Shown: positions 1 to 12,520 of the stretch, in pieces
How positions within the stretch are numbered: the stretch's first letter is position 1
Layout of the letters: every line of letters begins with the position of its first letter
DNA from: Anseranas semipalmata
Lineage: Eukaryota > Chordata > Aves > Anseriformes > Anseranatidae
Direction of reading: 5' to 3'
Length of the DNA stretch: 64,000 bases
Assembly (NCBI GenBank): GCA_013399115.1
Contig: VXAA01003176.1
Coordinates: 805,104-869,103 of the forward strand
Position numbers and translations under genes: made by a program
The notes under the pieces: model-generated
What the model was told of the DNA's origin: nothing
The model's input: the letters and a program-made list of their open reading frames with translations, nothing else
Database searches by the model: none

Positions 1-168
1 CGGTCTGCCCAGGAAACCGCTCCGCATGCTGAGCCCCGCTCTCCTGGGAGCGGCCGAGCGCCTGCCTGCGATGGGAAGCGGCGAGGGGATTCCTGCTTTG
101 GCTCCGCTTGCGTGCGGCTTTCGCTGGCCCTGGGGAGCGGTCCTCATCTCAGCCCGGGAGTTCTCAGC
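1..168 (+). mobile_element. Endogenous retroviral LTR fragment (R/U5 part), cut by window edge
   Basis: This GC-rich block resembles the R/U5 part of an avian endogenous retroviral LTR. Matching stretches include GCCTGCCTGCGATGGGAAGC, GCTTGCGTGCGGCTTT and CATCTCAGCCCGGGAG, the last corresponding to the CAACCCACGAG stretch in the copy at 53,465-53,992. The U3 part lies outside the window, and the final U5 portion after about position 168 is missing or too diverged to see. The usual ATTAAA polyadenylation signal of the family is lost. It codes for nothing. Whether the family is ERVL-like or ERVK-like is not decided. The repeat call comes from remembered family structure, not an alignment. Confidence 0.6.
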
Positions 169-3100
169 ACAGCCGTTCTAAGCCAACGTACCAATTGCGA
201 GAAGGCTTTAACGAGAAAATTTTCATAGCCAAGACAGAATTTTGGTCAAAACCACAGCTTGATATACTAGACAAAATTCTATAGATTAGGCACTCATTTG
301 GGCTATCATAGAGCCAGAAATATTGCCTGTTTCTAAATGAAACTGAAACAACACTTGACACCCAAAGTGAATGACCTCATTTTATAAATACTATCTACCA
401 TGGAACAGCTGTAGCTTCACACACATACATTTTCAAAGATAAGTTACCCAGTTCCTGATAAACCTGAATGAATACATTTATAAAAAACTGAAGGTGCTCT
501 CAAGGATAGGAATATTGTTCGCTACACACTAAGTAGAGACATCAACCAAACAAAATTATAGCAAAAAAAGCCTGATATTCTAACCTTAGAATATATCCAT
601 TATTTTATTAATTTAATCATACAAAATATTAGAAAGATGTTTCGAGTCGGATTTGCTGAAAAATGAGTTTATATCAAATCAAATTATAGTGGTTTTTTTT
701 TTAATATTAGCTTCCTTTGGAAAGTAAATTTCACATTTTAGCGAAGTTTTATATGTAGGTTAGTCATGGCAGATTTTCCATGGCTTTTAAATGACTACTT
801 GTTGGATATGTAATGTCATATATGTGTATTAATTCAAGCATTCTCACTTGATTTAAGTGAATAATTACATTTTGTTTGTGAAGCTTTCCAGCTTTTAAAG
901 CATTCCATAAATTGTTACAGTTAGGAGGGTCTTCGAAAAGTCCCCTCTTACATCAGGACTCTGTAGCCCAAAAGCTTATCTTTGTTCTTTGCTCGAGCCC
1001 TGTTTCATTCAGCACATAGCCCGGGAACCATTCAGATATAAAAATTATGGAGAGCGGGTGGTCAGAAACTTTCATTCACAATCCTACTGTGAACCCTCTT
1101 ATACATCAGTTCTCCTGGGACCAAATGACAAATGAGGCCAGTCTCTGGCAACAGAAACGTACTGCCATTTGCTGTCTTTTGGGATTCTCTGGAGACAGCT
1201 ACTCTAAACCTATGTGTTAGAAGAGGAAGAAATTTCTGTTTCGTGTATAGAAATATTAGAATGAAAAACTCCTATTATGTCATTATACTCAACAGTTTTA
1301 CCTTCAGCCATTTAAAATAAAAATAGCTTGCTAATCCTTACAGCACCTCCATAAAATTACTACTCTTTGCTACAACAGGAGCCCGAACCTCTATCACTCA
1401 TCTCTATTAAGTCAAGCAAATTGAATCAAGTTAGTACTGCAAATGTAAATCAATTCCAGATGTGCTAATTAACCTAACCTCTAATCTCTTGTGAACAGAT
1501 ATTTCACAAGTTGAAAGGTGCTTCCGTAGTGAAGAATCTTTATATTATTATACAAATGAAGTCAGCACACAGACTTCATACACAATGTATTTCAAATCAA
1601 AATTCAGAACTGCTCTACAGGATCAGGAAAACATGATTTTGTGACAAATGAATAAAAACAGAGGATATATCTATCAATAATATGCCAGTGTTCATGATGT
1701 CTCCTCCTTTCATCTCCTTGGTAAGGATTTAAAATCCATTCACACTTACTGCTTGAGCAACAACAGAAGCTAGGCACATATGGAGGACATGCCAACAATT
1801 CTACCATGAAAAACAGCTACTCTGACAAATTTTACAGTATCTATATAAACCATTAATGTAGACTTACCTACTTCATATGCACCTCATGATTTGGAGGAAT
1901 GGAGGTAAGCAACATCTTAAAGTAGACTACTGGTGATGCTAACATAGGTAATTTCTTCAGCGGAGTAAGTTTCTGATTCATCCTTTTTGTCTTCTTCTCA
2001 ATCCCCAATCTAACAACTTGTCAAAACTTAATATTGACTCTACACTGAAGAAAATCTTTCTGACAGCTAGATAAAATACTTGACATTTAAAGTTACACTG
2101 CAAGAATTAGCCTTTTGCTACCTACCTTCTCCCCCTATTTTCCTCCTCCAATTCATCCTGTTTCTCAAGTATATGTAAAAATCCATAACTTCTGATCTTA
2201 AATGCACTTAAAGCAATTAATCAGCTGTGTGATATTATGAGTCTCAAAACAACATTTGTCACAGCATTATGTGAGTATACAAGTCCATTCAAAATATACA
2301 TACATTTCCATGTAATTGAAAAGAGCCACCATACTAGAGTTTGCCATCAGAGGCCAGAATTTTTTCCCTGCTGTGATACTAGAAAGACAGGTGGCGTACC
2401 TGCCACTCATTTCTCTAAGTACTACCTAAGACATCTACAGTGCAGTCATCCTGCACTGAAGGTATATCATTAATTGCCCAGGAGAAATGAGTTCAGTCAA
2501 TAAACAGAGTCAAACATTTTGAAGCCCTTCAATAACTCACTCAAAGAATCCTAACTACCCTGAAATCGCGCTACAGATCTTCTGTGTTCTGGTTTTTCTT
2601 CAAAGCTTTTCATTGTAACAAGATAAATTGTAAGGCAGTAATCATTCCTACCGTGGGACCTGATCAGAAGCTCACTGAACCAATAACCTACGATGAACTT
2701 TACTGAGGTCCGAATTGGGCCAGCAATGTTGCTAGCATAGCCGGTACTGTTGTGGTACATCCCCCTGTGGTATATCCTTATTTCTTAATAGCAAAGATTT
2801 TTACAGCACCCTTTAACAAGTAAGCGAACATACGTACTCTATTTCTCTATGGCTGTGTGTGTGTAGACGTAATATGCACAAAATATAAAAAATTATTAAA
2901 AGTGCACGTGTACTTAATGCACATAAAAAGAGGCATGACAGCAACAGAAAACACTGAGAATTTTTTCTGCTAAGTTTTCAGCATCTTGCTCAAGCTATCT
3001 TTAATTACTGCAGAAATAAGGGACATTTTTCAGACAGATTTTGTTTATGCTGTAAAGCTGCCCGTTATTTCCTCTGGATGATATTCAGCCCTTGAAAAAG

Positions 3101-6100
3101 AACACCAAACAGCCCTATACAATGTAGACTATCTTCAAGATTATCTTAAAGATGTTTATCTTGCTGGTAAACACACACACATGCAGGTTTTAACTTACTG
3201 TAAAAAGTATTACTGTACAAACTATCATCAAAACATCGCTTAAAGCCTAAGATATTTCTTTTCATATTCAAGATATTCATATAATGTTTGCTCCTCCTGA
3301 GGCTAAAAGCTATTGATGGTTTTATTAGTCGCTAGAATCAAAATATAGTCCCATATGCCAAGATATGTTCTTGCGTCCCTTCAATACATTATGTAAAAGT
3401 AAATAGAACAGTTACAGATCTGAACTGGAGTTCCATGGCGATAGGGCAGCTATAAACATTTATACTAATGCAACATTAATATAGTGTTTCCTTCTGTGAA
3501 TATATAATTATAATATTAATATGAATGAGACTATCGACTAACTTCATTACCTTCAAAACACCTGGATAATTCAGCTCTAGTTTGCAGTGCAAATTTAGGA
3601 GCTTGCATGTACCAAAGCTTATTGTGATTACTTGTCATTACTGCATTCTTCAGATGACTGGTCAAACAAATAACAAAACAATCACATTCAGTATTGAAAA
3701 AACAGCCAGACATTTATTTTATCTACAAGTATGCTAGTATTTAGTCTCCCGCCAATTTTAGAACTACAGTTTATTCCTGGAAAAGCCATAAATAGCATCC
3801 GTATCAGGCCATTCACATCACTGAGAAGATTTTAAGAGATTTATGTGCATGCACACACACACACAAAAACAGGAAGATGGAACGGGAATTTAGTTCTGCT
3901 CTTTACTAACTATAGCAAATTTGAGGTGTTCTTATGAAGCCAAACAATTAGCAGAGTATGTGTTTTTGAACACTTCAAAAAATGAACTTCTTGGAAAAGT
4001 GTTTTACTTTTTTGTGTGAAGCTTTACTTGGAAATTGAACAGTTTTGAATGTACTTCTTCAAATACATTTATAGAATGTGTTTTGTAGTAATCAATGTTC
4101 AACTCACACTTTAAAAGACAGATCACTGTGTTTTTTGGAATGAGCATCTCTCCACTAGATCTGTTGCAGCAATTCTGCCAAGCGAAATTTTCCATTTAGC
4201 TAATGGCTTGATATATAGATAAAAACAAAAACTGTAACCATCTGTTGAAAAGATCATCCGTTTGACCTTTATCCCAAAGGCCAACTGGATTTGTGTATGT
4301 GACTGTTATTTTAGAACGGCAATTTCAGAAAAGAGATTAATACATTATGCAGAATACATCTAACATTATGCAGAAGAATTCACAGTTTAGGTATTCAACA
4401 TCCTTATAGGAAAAAAAAAATCATTTCTTTTTATGTATAAAGTTTCCTCTGTATGCAATTTAGAAAAATCAAGCATTTTCCAAGCCCACCACTTTCACAT
4501 TATATATATAAATCATTTTAACTACAAAAAAAACAACATGACAAATAATATTCTTCCAGTTTGCACTGCATTGCTTTGCCCACAAAATCTTTAAGATCTT
4601 TAAGATACGCAGAAGAATATTATTTTTGTTTCCTGAAATAAACTTCAGCCTTTCGTTTGGATCTATATCTTATTTTATCACCACTGCTGTTGATCAACAT
4701 GTTCCTCCACTCAAGCAATTTAAATAAAGCCAGGTAGATATCCAGGTTTTCTTCTAATATAATGCAATTTACACTTTCAAGATTCACTACAAAAAACTTT
4801 TTTTTGAAGAAGCAGCAATCATGAAAAAATTCACAAAGTAGAAAAATTAAGATTATAAATTGCATAACTGGAAAAGAAACAGCAGTCAAGTTGGAGTAAT
4901 TACTACTCTCAGGCTGGGTTTTACAAATGGATTTACAAATATGTTTTTTAAATAATGAGCTATGATCTGAGTTACATGTGTTATGGAGTTAAAAATCTCT
5001 ATTATACACAATTCTACTTTCTTAATCTTTATTAGAGCTTCCAATTGCTAACCTTATGAAGTTTTAAATTGATACAGTCTTTATTAGATGAGTATATACT
5101 CAAATAGAAAATACACACACACAAAAAAGAAATTATCAAGTGCCAGAAACTCAAACAGCACATTTTTACAATTTGAAAATACCAGGCATTGCTAGTGGCA
5201 GGATCTTCAAAACATAGCAAAATCCAGGAGTGGGATGCAGGTCCTGGCCCCTGTTTTTATTAATGCTATTAACTAATTAACTTGCAGTTTGTATGCTCTG
5301 ATTCAATTATTATTTCTAACTAGTCTACTGCCTGTCTGCTATTAATTACTCATTTTCACAAGGGCCCTTATCAACAACTTTTGGGATGACACTGTAGAAA
5401 TTTTCATTAGCTTAGTACACTAAAAATAATGTGTAGAATATGTGACACCTAAACAAAAACAAACAAAAAAAACTGAAATTGCAAGTCACCCTCTATGAAA
5501 ACAAACAGCATGCATTATAAAGATGATATATCACAAAGTTATTCAAATCCAACTCGTATGTTCTACCTATCATCAAGCCTATCATCCTTACATTTAGAAG
5601 GACGTAGTTTTCTCTGAAAACTAGCATTTTTCCTTTTCATAACATTCATAAAACATTTTACCCAATTGAATTTTGTCATAGCTTTATTTGCTTGTCATTT
5701 TTCGGGTATGTAGACCTCTCCAGTTTCTGTATCTGTTTTTAAATAGGTGACAGAGTTTGGTCTCAGAATTTTAAAAGCAGTAGCAACTAAGTTTGTCGTT
5801 TAGAAATACTCATAACACTTTGAAACACTAACTGGGCTTCACATCTAATCTTAATAAAAGGGGGGAACAAAACTGACTGCAAGGAGATTGATGCTTTTTT
5901 TTTTTTTTCCCCAAACTGTAAACTTCCATTTAATTCCATGAAGAGCAACACAGAGCTAAAATATACAATTGAAACAAGCTAAAGACAAGCCATTTAGAAG
6001 GCGTGGAAGTATTCTTGTATGCAAGGAACATGATGTGGCAACCAGACCAGAGCCAGGTAGCTCTGCAGCTTCGTGTCACTCCGCCGCCTCCTGTGCTGCA

Positions 6101-6116
6101 CACAAACCATGCTCAC
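169..6116. other. AT-rich non-coding stretch, no gene recognised
   Basis: Nearly 6 kb of AT-rich sequence has only short reading frames on both strands and no recognisable protein. It holds a short CA run near 3,852-3,866 and scattered A and T runs. The 4,342-4,374 stretch carries two copies of CATTATGCAGAA. Near 1,866 a GTAAGT donor-like site lies on the minus strand, but all three frames upstream of it are closed, so I do not call an exon. Intron or intergenic DNA is the simplest reading. Confidence 0.7.
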
Positions 6117-6240
6117 CTTGGATTTAAGTCCGATGCCATTATTATCTGGGTAGTAGCTACTGAACTAGCAACAGAGTTAATATTTTTAGCACAGGCAGTT
6201 AAAATGGCAGCAGAACCAATTCCCCCACTGCCTGAGCGCT
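6117..6240 (-). CDS. Candidate internal exon (124 nt), unidentified gene
   Basis: Read on the minus strand, a pyrimidine-rich acceptor (GAACTCTCTTTCAG) precedes the block and a near-perfect donor (CCAAG then GTGAGC) follows it. Only one frame is open through all 124 bases. It starts RSGSGGIGSAAILTACAKNI and continues NSVASSVATTQIIMASDLNP, an alanine/serine-rich, probably helical segment. That frame needs one base from the preceding exon and leaves two bases for the next. I do not recognise a family. The plus strand is also open across the whole block (6,003-6,428), which weakens the case. An open frame of this length between two good splice motifs can arise by chance in 64 kb, so this is a hypothesis. 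Confidence 0.3.
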
Positions 6241-8628
6241 CTGAAAGAGAGTTCAGAAGAGTATCTATGCTCATTTATACCCCGGTGAATCAGAAGCTCG
6301 AGCAACTTTCACCAGCGTCTTTCTGCACCACAGTTCATCTTGAGAATGCACAGCACAAACTTTTCAGCAGTTTTCCACAGGTAATAATGCAAAAAAATAA
6401 AAACCAGGGACTTCTCTCAGCTGTCTAACCATGTAGTATTTGAGTTCTTAAACACTTCCATCCACACGTTCTCAGCAGACAACCCCGACACTTCCCTGAC
6501 AGCACTACCCAAATTCTCAGGCTTTGTCTCAGCTTTTATCGCCTTTTTAAAACTGGGTGGGGTCCCCCTTTGTAACATTCCTATTTTAATGGCAAACTGG
6601 ATTATTATGATGAACTTTATAAAGAGCGGTACATTACCGTTACTTGCAGCTGTTTCATTGTTTCATTCACTTAATCCAAATCACAGAATAAATCAAAATT
6701 CCACAACACTGAAGAATTTGTGTTTGATTAACACTAGTGTTACCTTCCAAAAATGAGCATTTGCAGTTCCTAGGAATATTGTCTAACCCCGATTATAAGA
6801 ACAAAAAAGAATCTGAAGCCTCTGAGAAGCCACTGGAATTTTCCATAAAAACTTTATTTTCCCTCCTGACTACTACAGAGGATTTGTGACATTTTGTTGC
6901 AATAACAATGCCTGTGAAGAACAGAGAGGGAGACAGGGCAGGAAAGAGTTTTGGCAGCTGAATATGGAAGCAGCTACAGAATCCATCTCACCTGAGAAAT
7001 GTTTCAGAGATGAATAACGGGGATGACAGAGTAGTCAAGGCTACAAGCACCTATTTGACAGAACCTCTGTTGGCTGAGAAAGAACAAATCCTTTGAAGGA
7101 ACTTCATCAGTGGAGAAGAAAGGAAATTGAAACCTAAGACAAATTAGATGCTACTGAAAAGACAGACCTCTAGTGTTTGTCTTTCCCAGAGAAGAGAAAC
7201 AACTCTTTCCACTGTTAAAAAGCTACACAAAAATTGGAAGATGGGGTGATGGAATAAAGCCTTTTTTTTTTTCCAATAGTATTTGACATATAGCCATCCA
7301 GAAACTAAAAGGTAAATGTCTCTCAGTCCTTCCCTACAGTATTTTTTATTCTTATTTCAAGAAAATTTTTACGTATACAGAGATAGCTAATGGGTACCTA
7401 GACCTGTGACTTTTAGTATGATCTCCTGCTTTAAAATTTTAACAGGAAAGCCAAACAGCAAGCAAATGAAAACAACTCAGCCAATTCCTGTGAACACTTC
7501 AGCTACTTCGTCTAACACAGACCAGCTGATTACAGTGCTCTAACAACCCAGTTTATTAATACAAAGCATCCCATAATTAGACTGTGAGAATCCCATTGAG
7601 AGCTGATTAACTCTCAGATGTTTGAAACTATGTCTGACAGATTCCAGGAAACCAGACAAAAACTGCAGTACGAGATGTAGATCAACAATTCCAGCAGTTC
7701 TTCCTGCACAATAACATTTTTTTTTGCCTCCGTTACCATTACACAGCATCTTGAAACACTTCTGATTTACTGTCCTAGGGAATTATTACCCTTCAGATAA
7801 ATGGAGAGAGACACTAATGTCTCTCAAATGGACAGAAATGCTACGTAAGTCGGTTTAAAAGACCTGACTTGAAATAAGCATCACCCTGGTCTCGCGGAGT
7901 CTCCAGCCCATTTAGAGCTGTCGGGCCTCCGAAGTGCTCCGCAGCTGGTCGTCGTGTTGTATGGAGTCCTACCTCTGTACTCAGCTGTGCTCTGCGTGCT
8001 CTCTGCAAGGACGTGACGATGACTTCTGCTCCTTCGCTGTTGAACACAGCGAGAACACTGGCTTACTGGTGCGCGCGCACAGCAGCTCGGTGCTCAGTAA
8101 CTGTATTTATGAACACATTTCAGACCTGTTGCACAACAGAGGCTGCCCGACAGCAAGTTCTGAACTATTTTATCATGCCAAGAAGTCTGGAGTAATCAAG
8201 ACACTAACCATGACTGAAGTTAATACCTGAGAGTATGTGAATCGATTAAGGCAGAATGAGGCAACTGCATGGAGACAGGAATCTTTCCAGTCAGTAGTTT
8301 AAGTACTGAAAATAATTTGGAATAGGACAAGCAAGATCAGTCGGGGCTAAGAATGCTGACCAGAAAGCAGAGTAGAAAACACAAAAAAGAAAGCAACAAA
8401 GCATAACAAAAGCTAATTCATCGTGCCCAGAGAAACCCCAGTGATAACGTTACTCTTCCATGTAATTGCTAGGCCTTGCTCCAGAAGACTTACAGGATAG
8501 TTACCAGAATGGAAGTAAGACAACTTTTAATTTGAGCAGACCTTCAAGGCTGAAAACAGCGAAGCAAATCCCACTGCCTTTAGCTGCAAATCTGACTATT
8601 ATTAGCCAGAGGGTTGAGAGTCCCTTGA
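6241..8628. other. Non-coding stretch with a small CpG-bearing patch
   Basis: The stretch is mostly AT-rich. From about 7,890 to 8,090 it becomes locally richer in G, C and CpG (CTCGCGGAGTCTCC, GGTCGTCGTG, GCGCGCGCAC). A plus-strand frame of 98 codons runs 7,934-8,230 through that patch. It matches nothing I know, and overlapping frames in both directions are also open, as expected of GC-richer sequence. A short T run lies at about 7,262-7,272. No gene is called. Confidence 0.5.
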
Positions 8629-8730
8629 AGAAGCTGCCCAGGGAGGGGCGCAGCGTCCCCCCACCGAGGGCTTCCATTCAGAGCACCAGGCCGGACTGGG
8701 GGACCTCCGGAGGACCCCAACCTACCTTAG
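8629..8730 (+). repeat. Degenerate CR1 LINE 3' end
   Basis: The block follows the order of a CR1 3' untranslated end. AGAAGCTGCCCAGGGAGGGG stands where CR1 copies have the 'gttgcccagagagg' stretch. GGCCGGACTGGGGGACCTCC, then GGAGGACCCCAACCTACCTT, stands where they have 'ttggactagatgacctccagaggtcccttccaacctac'. The terminal ATTCTGTG tail is not preserved. It is an old copy in sense orientation, short and probably 5' truncated like most CR1 insertions. The call rests on a remembered consensus. Confidence 0.5.
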
Positions 8731-8887
8731 CCCAGGAATTCACCTGCACGGGCTGTGCTGCCCGTCTCACCACCAACAACAAGGTGTTTGTAGGGCTTTT
8801 GCCTCTCTCCCACTTCCCTCTGCTTGAGGGGAAGCCGGTACAAGACCTTGCTCACACAGGTGCAGAAACAAGTCAGAAATAACTCAC

Positions 8888-8980
8888 CTTTGCATTATGA
8901 GAGGTGAAGGACAGGCTCCCATTCCAAAGTTCCCATTCCAAATTAGTTTTTGAATGAGACTGCCCAGTGATCTAAGAAGC
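8888..8980 (-). CDS. Candidate internal exon (93 nt), unidentified gene
   Basis: On the minus strand a good acceptor (GTGTCTTTCCACAG) and a strong donor (GCAAAG then GTGAGT) bound a 93-nt block. One frame is open: LLRSLGSLIQKLIWNGNFGM, then GACPSPLIMQ. It needs two bases from the preceding exon and leaves two. It is not in phase with the candidate exon at 6,117-6,240, so if both are coding another exon must lie between them. The block contains a short direct repeat (TTCCCATTCCAAA twice on the plus strand, about 8,918-8,943) that argues against a conserved protein. No family is recognised. Confidence 0.22.
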
Positions 8981-11017
8981 CTGTGGAAAGACACCTTCTA
9001 AATTACATACCTAAGTCAGATAGATGAATATTCTCCTAACCCACCAATACTTAAAAAGTTTTAAAAACCAAGCACTGCTTTACCCACTATCTTGAAAACT
9101 ATTCATCAAATTGAAATTTAATTTACAAATACACCTAAAGGTACACCTAAATCTTTATTTTTTCAATTTTTTTATTTTTTTCATTAAAATTTTTTTAATT
9201 TTTCAAATTTCAAAAAATTTTTCAATTTTTCTATCAAATTGATAGAAATCAATTGTTAATCTCTCTAAGAACAGCATTTCAGAGATACTAAGTCACAGAC
9301 ACCATTGGAAAAAACTAATCCAGCTCTGGCTTGTATCAACCACTTCCTTACTGGAAAAAATCCTGGCCAGTTTTTGACTTCTGCTCTGTAGGTCTTCTCA
9401 GCTTCACATATTGTCTATATATTATCCACTCCTTCAGCAAGGAATCTACAAGTTTCTTTGTGGAAAACAATACAATTAAACAAACAAAATAAACTCGAAA
9501 AGTAAAAACAGAATAAAAATGCTAAATGTGGATTATTGACAAATGGTAATTACTCAACACAATGAAACCCTTAAAAACAATGTTTTCCCTGGCCTAATAC
9601 TTCATTAACCTCTGAAAGTTTCAGAGCCTGAACTAACTAATAGGTAACAAGAAGTCATTACACCACGGGAATATTTTTCTGTTCCGAACTATCACGTATT
9701 GATAACAAGTACTGCAGCTTTCTAGTACTAAAGCACAAGGCGAATTAAAAGAACAAGCTCTTTGTGTTTCCCATCTGTAGCATTAGGTAATCAGACATCA
9801 ATTTATTCTTCCACAACTGTATGCATCGATTTTTGTATGAAATATATTGCCAGCAGAGGCTTTCTTTTTAGATTATATCAAAGGGTAAGAATGCTTTATT
9901 TCATCTCCTCAGTTTGCTCTATCCACAGAACAGTTTTAAAGAGCCTGTCTAAACTCTAGGGGAATCACTGTCTATAAGAGAAAACATAAAATTACTCTTT
10001 GGCAGAAAGCGCTGCCTGCTTCATCTTCTTCAGCTGTAAGCCTCCTTTCAATAACAAAGTAATCAAAGAGATTAGTGGGGGGTTTTTTGGTTAAACATGA
10101 CTAGGATTCAGGCAACATGTCTCCAAGCACACAACCTGCAAGACTGTTTCCATGTAAATTTGAGACTTGATAACCAAGTACAGTTTTCAAGCCAGTAGAA
10201 ATAGACAAATACACCTCACATCCAATACTTAGGAAACTTTAGAAAAGGATAGATAACTTGCTGTTACTGGCGCATCCTTGTAACGAGCTGATGACTCTCC
10301 TCCTCCCCCACCACCCTCCCAAATGTTGTCCCCTTCATCTTTGTGGATTTAAACACTGATAGTGAAGCTGAGAGAGGCAAGGAAAAGAGGGAGGAGAGAG
10401 GAAAAAGGTTAAAATAAAAAAAACAACTTGGATTTTTTTAATGAGCTTAAGTCAATTTGTAGCAGCATCAAAAAAGAAGACAATTAAAGAGGTTTTGACC
10501 TCTTCCTCAGACAGTAGATACAACTATAACTGAAATATTTTACAACAGGCTGCATTTCACAAAGTCCAAAGGAGATGATTATATGGTGCACAGCTGAAGC
10601 GCTCTACAGATGTTAATGCAAAGACATTTTGTTCCCTTAAGGTAAAAACAACATCCTATTTACCAGACAGCTTTACCGAAACAGGGCTAAAAGGGTGACA
10701 ATCATACAGTATGGTATAGAGTCAAATGCAAACTTTTTTTTTCTCCAGAATGAAGCTTTCTAAACGCTTTTCTGCTCAGGCATCATTTTCTGCTTCACAT
10801 CATTAAGTGAAGGAAGGCAGAAGACTATCATTTGACTCTCACCATAGTATCGCTATCAACAGATTCTGAACAGCTTAGAGTAACATTAAAGATCACCTTC
10901 CCAATATTATTTTGAAACCACATGAGCAAGTTAAAGCTGGCTGTGACTAAAAAGAAACATTAAAAGAGAAGATCCCATTCAATAAAGACAGGGAAAGAGA
11001 TGCAAGCTAGATTACTT
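8981..11017. other. AT-rich non-coding stretch with low-complexity T-rich segment
   Basis: No gene is seen. From about 9,155 to 9,245 the plus strand is an irregular repeat of T runs separated by CAA or CATT. It ends in a near-palindrome at 9,228-9,248 with arms TTTCTATCAA and TTGATAGAAA around one base. A minus-strand GTATGT donor-like site near 9,009 has no good acceptor in reach. The rest is ordinary AT-rich DNA. Confidence 0.6.
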
Positions 11018-11053
11018 GTCTGTCTATATACTTGACAAGTATATAGCCCAGAC
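11018..11053. repeat. Short strong inverted repeat (hairpin)
   Basis: CTATATACTTG at 11,024-11,034 is the exact reverse complement of CAAGTATATAG at 11,036-11,046, with one base between. After small asymmetric bulges (one base left, two right) GTCTG at 11,018-11,022 pairs with CAGAC at 11,049-11,053. That gives 16 base pairs in 36 nt. It is too short for a microRNA precursor and has no flanking duplication that I can see. It could be a cruciform-prone chance palindrome. Confidence 0.75.
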
Positions 11054-11183
11054 TGGCACCTTAAACACCTTTTAAACAAAGCCAGGAAGCAGTATTATCT
11101 AATTGGAAACTACACTGCAACACTGAGCAACACAATTCACTTCTACAATCAAATAAAAATAGAGGCCCAGTGAAAAACAATGA

Positions 11184-11221
11184 AATCACAGAATCATCTG
11201 GAAGAGCTTCAAGATCATCAC
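11184..11221 (-). repeat. Possible CR1 LINE 3' end fragment
   Basis: ATCACAGAATCATCTGGAAG followed by AGCTTCAAGATCATCA reads like the start of a reversed CR1 copy (tcacagaatcat...ggaagggacctcaaagatcatc) with a small internal loss. Only about 38 bases are recognisable and the downstream sequence does not continue the match. The call is tentative. Confidence 0.4.
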
Positions 11222-12426
11222 GACCATGTGCATGGATCGAAAATGGATTCAAATGCACAGATGAACTTTCATTCTTCCTCCCCAAAAGTAAATACACTTG
11301 TTCCATAACTACCAGATCAAAAATTTTCCATTTCACACATCTTCAACTGTACATTAACGAAAAGCATAACCCTTTTGTTTGGTTTCAAGTGCACGTACTG
11401 AAGATCTCTCTGTTTAAAGTCAATACATACAGTAGCAAAGCATCTCCTCTGAAGGCCCACCTATGCTTGCAAGTTAAGGCTTCTCATCCTCCCATCAGAC
11501 AACTGTTATGAGTTGTATAATCAGAAAATCCAAACTATCCCAAAAACTAGGCTGCTGTAAATTAGCAATACTGTGGACTTAGCTATATCACATTGCACGC
11601 ATATGAAAAAGTCTATCTGAATGCCAAAACATAACAGAAATGTTGCAAGGAAAGATTAGTCATATGTTTGACAACTCTGTATATTCAAATTGTAATATTC
11701 ACAGAAAATTACAGCAGGCATTGGCACAAGTGCTTGGAGAGCTAGGAAGTGCAAAGGGAGTCACTACAATGTTTCTCAACAGACGAAGAACAAATGAGAA
11801 AAAAATTCTTTGCAGAAAATTCCTCCAATATATTAACCAAACTAATTGGAAAAACATTTTGGTAGATTTACAGGGCAGAAGACTTGCGACTCATAACTAA
11901 AGACACCAAGTAATCTTTTAAATAAAAAAGACCATTCAAACACAGAAACAAAGAATGTCTAAAACCATTAGTGGAAAGCCAATAAATTGTCTGGGAAAGG
12001 AGTTAACACTGCAGGGAAACAGGCTTGGGCTGTGTCACTCCAGGGACTGCAAGGCAGAGAGTGAAGACTTAAAGGAAAGAAAACTATGAAGTGCAATAGT
12101 TCTCTCTGCTGAAAACGTGGCATAAAAGAAACAAGGAGAGAAGAGGGTAGAGAAAAAACAAACTAGACCTGACAGGCTTCTTTCTTTTACAGGTTATGGG
12201 TTTTTTGTTTTTGTTTTTGTCATGTGGCTGTGGGTTCCCCCCCAGCAATTTTGTATAAAGGAAGGACAAAGGCAATATGGGCAACAACTGAAGATGTATG
12301 TGGCAGGCTTCTAGAAATCAAGACTGACTTCACTCTTCAACAGATTTTGGAAAAGCTGCTAGTATTTTGAGTCAAAGTAGAAATCTGTACATACATAAAC
12401 AAAATTACATTATCCTTATTTGTTAC
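11222..12426. other. Non-coding stretch, nothing recognised
   Basis: AT-rich DNA. Plus-strand frames at 11,170-11,511 and 11,640-11,900 are short, match no family and lack splice or promoter context. A run of alternating G and T-rich sequence (GGGTTTTTTGTTTTTGTTTT) lies at about 12,198-12,219. Confidence 0.5.
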
Positions 12427-12520
12427 CTGGGTTTCCGCTAAATTCTAGATTGACAGATTCAGCAGTGCCTCAGCAAACAGATGGACCAGGAAGAGATTCA
12501 CTCTGTAATCGAGTAAGCAT
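12427..12520 (-). other. Candidate spliced but probably non-coding exon (94 nt)
   Basis: On the minus strand an excellent acceptor (CACACTTCTCTTGCAG) and a good donor (ACCCAG then GTAACA) bound 94 nt. All three frames contain a stop inside the block; the longest runs 24 codons to a TAG just before the donor. If it is spliced it belongs to a non-coding RNA, an untranslated exon, or a terminal coding segment. It sits in the same orientation as the other minus-strand candidates. Confidence 0.2.

Noticed and set aside
1869..2080. Possible minus-strand exon before a GTAAGT donor at 1,866
   Set aside because: All three frames carry stops between any plausible acceptor and the donor.
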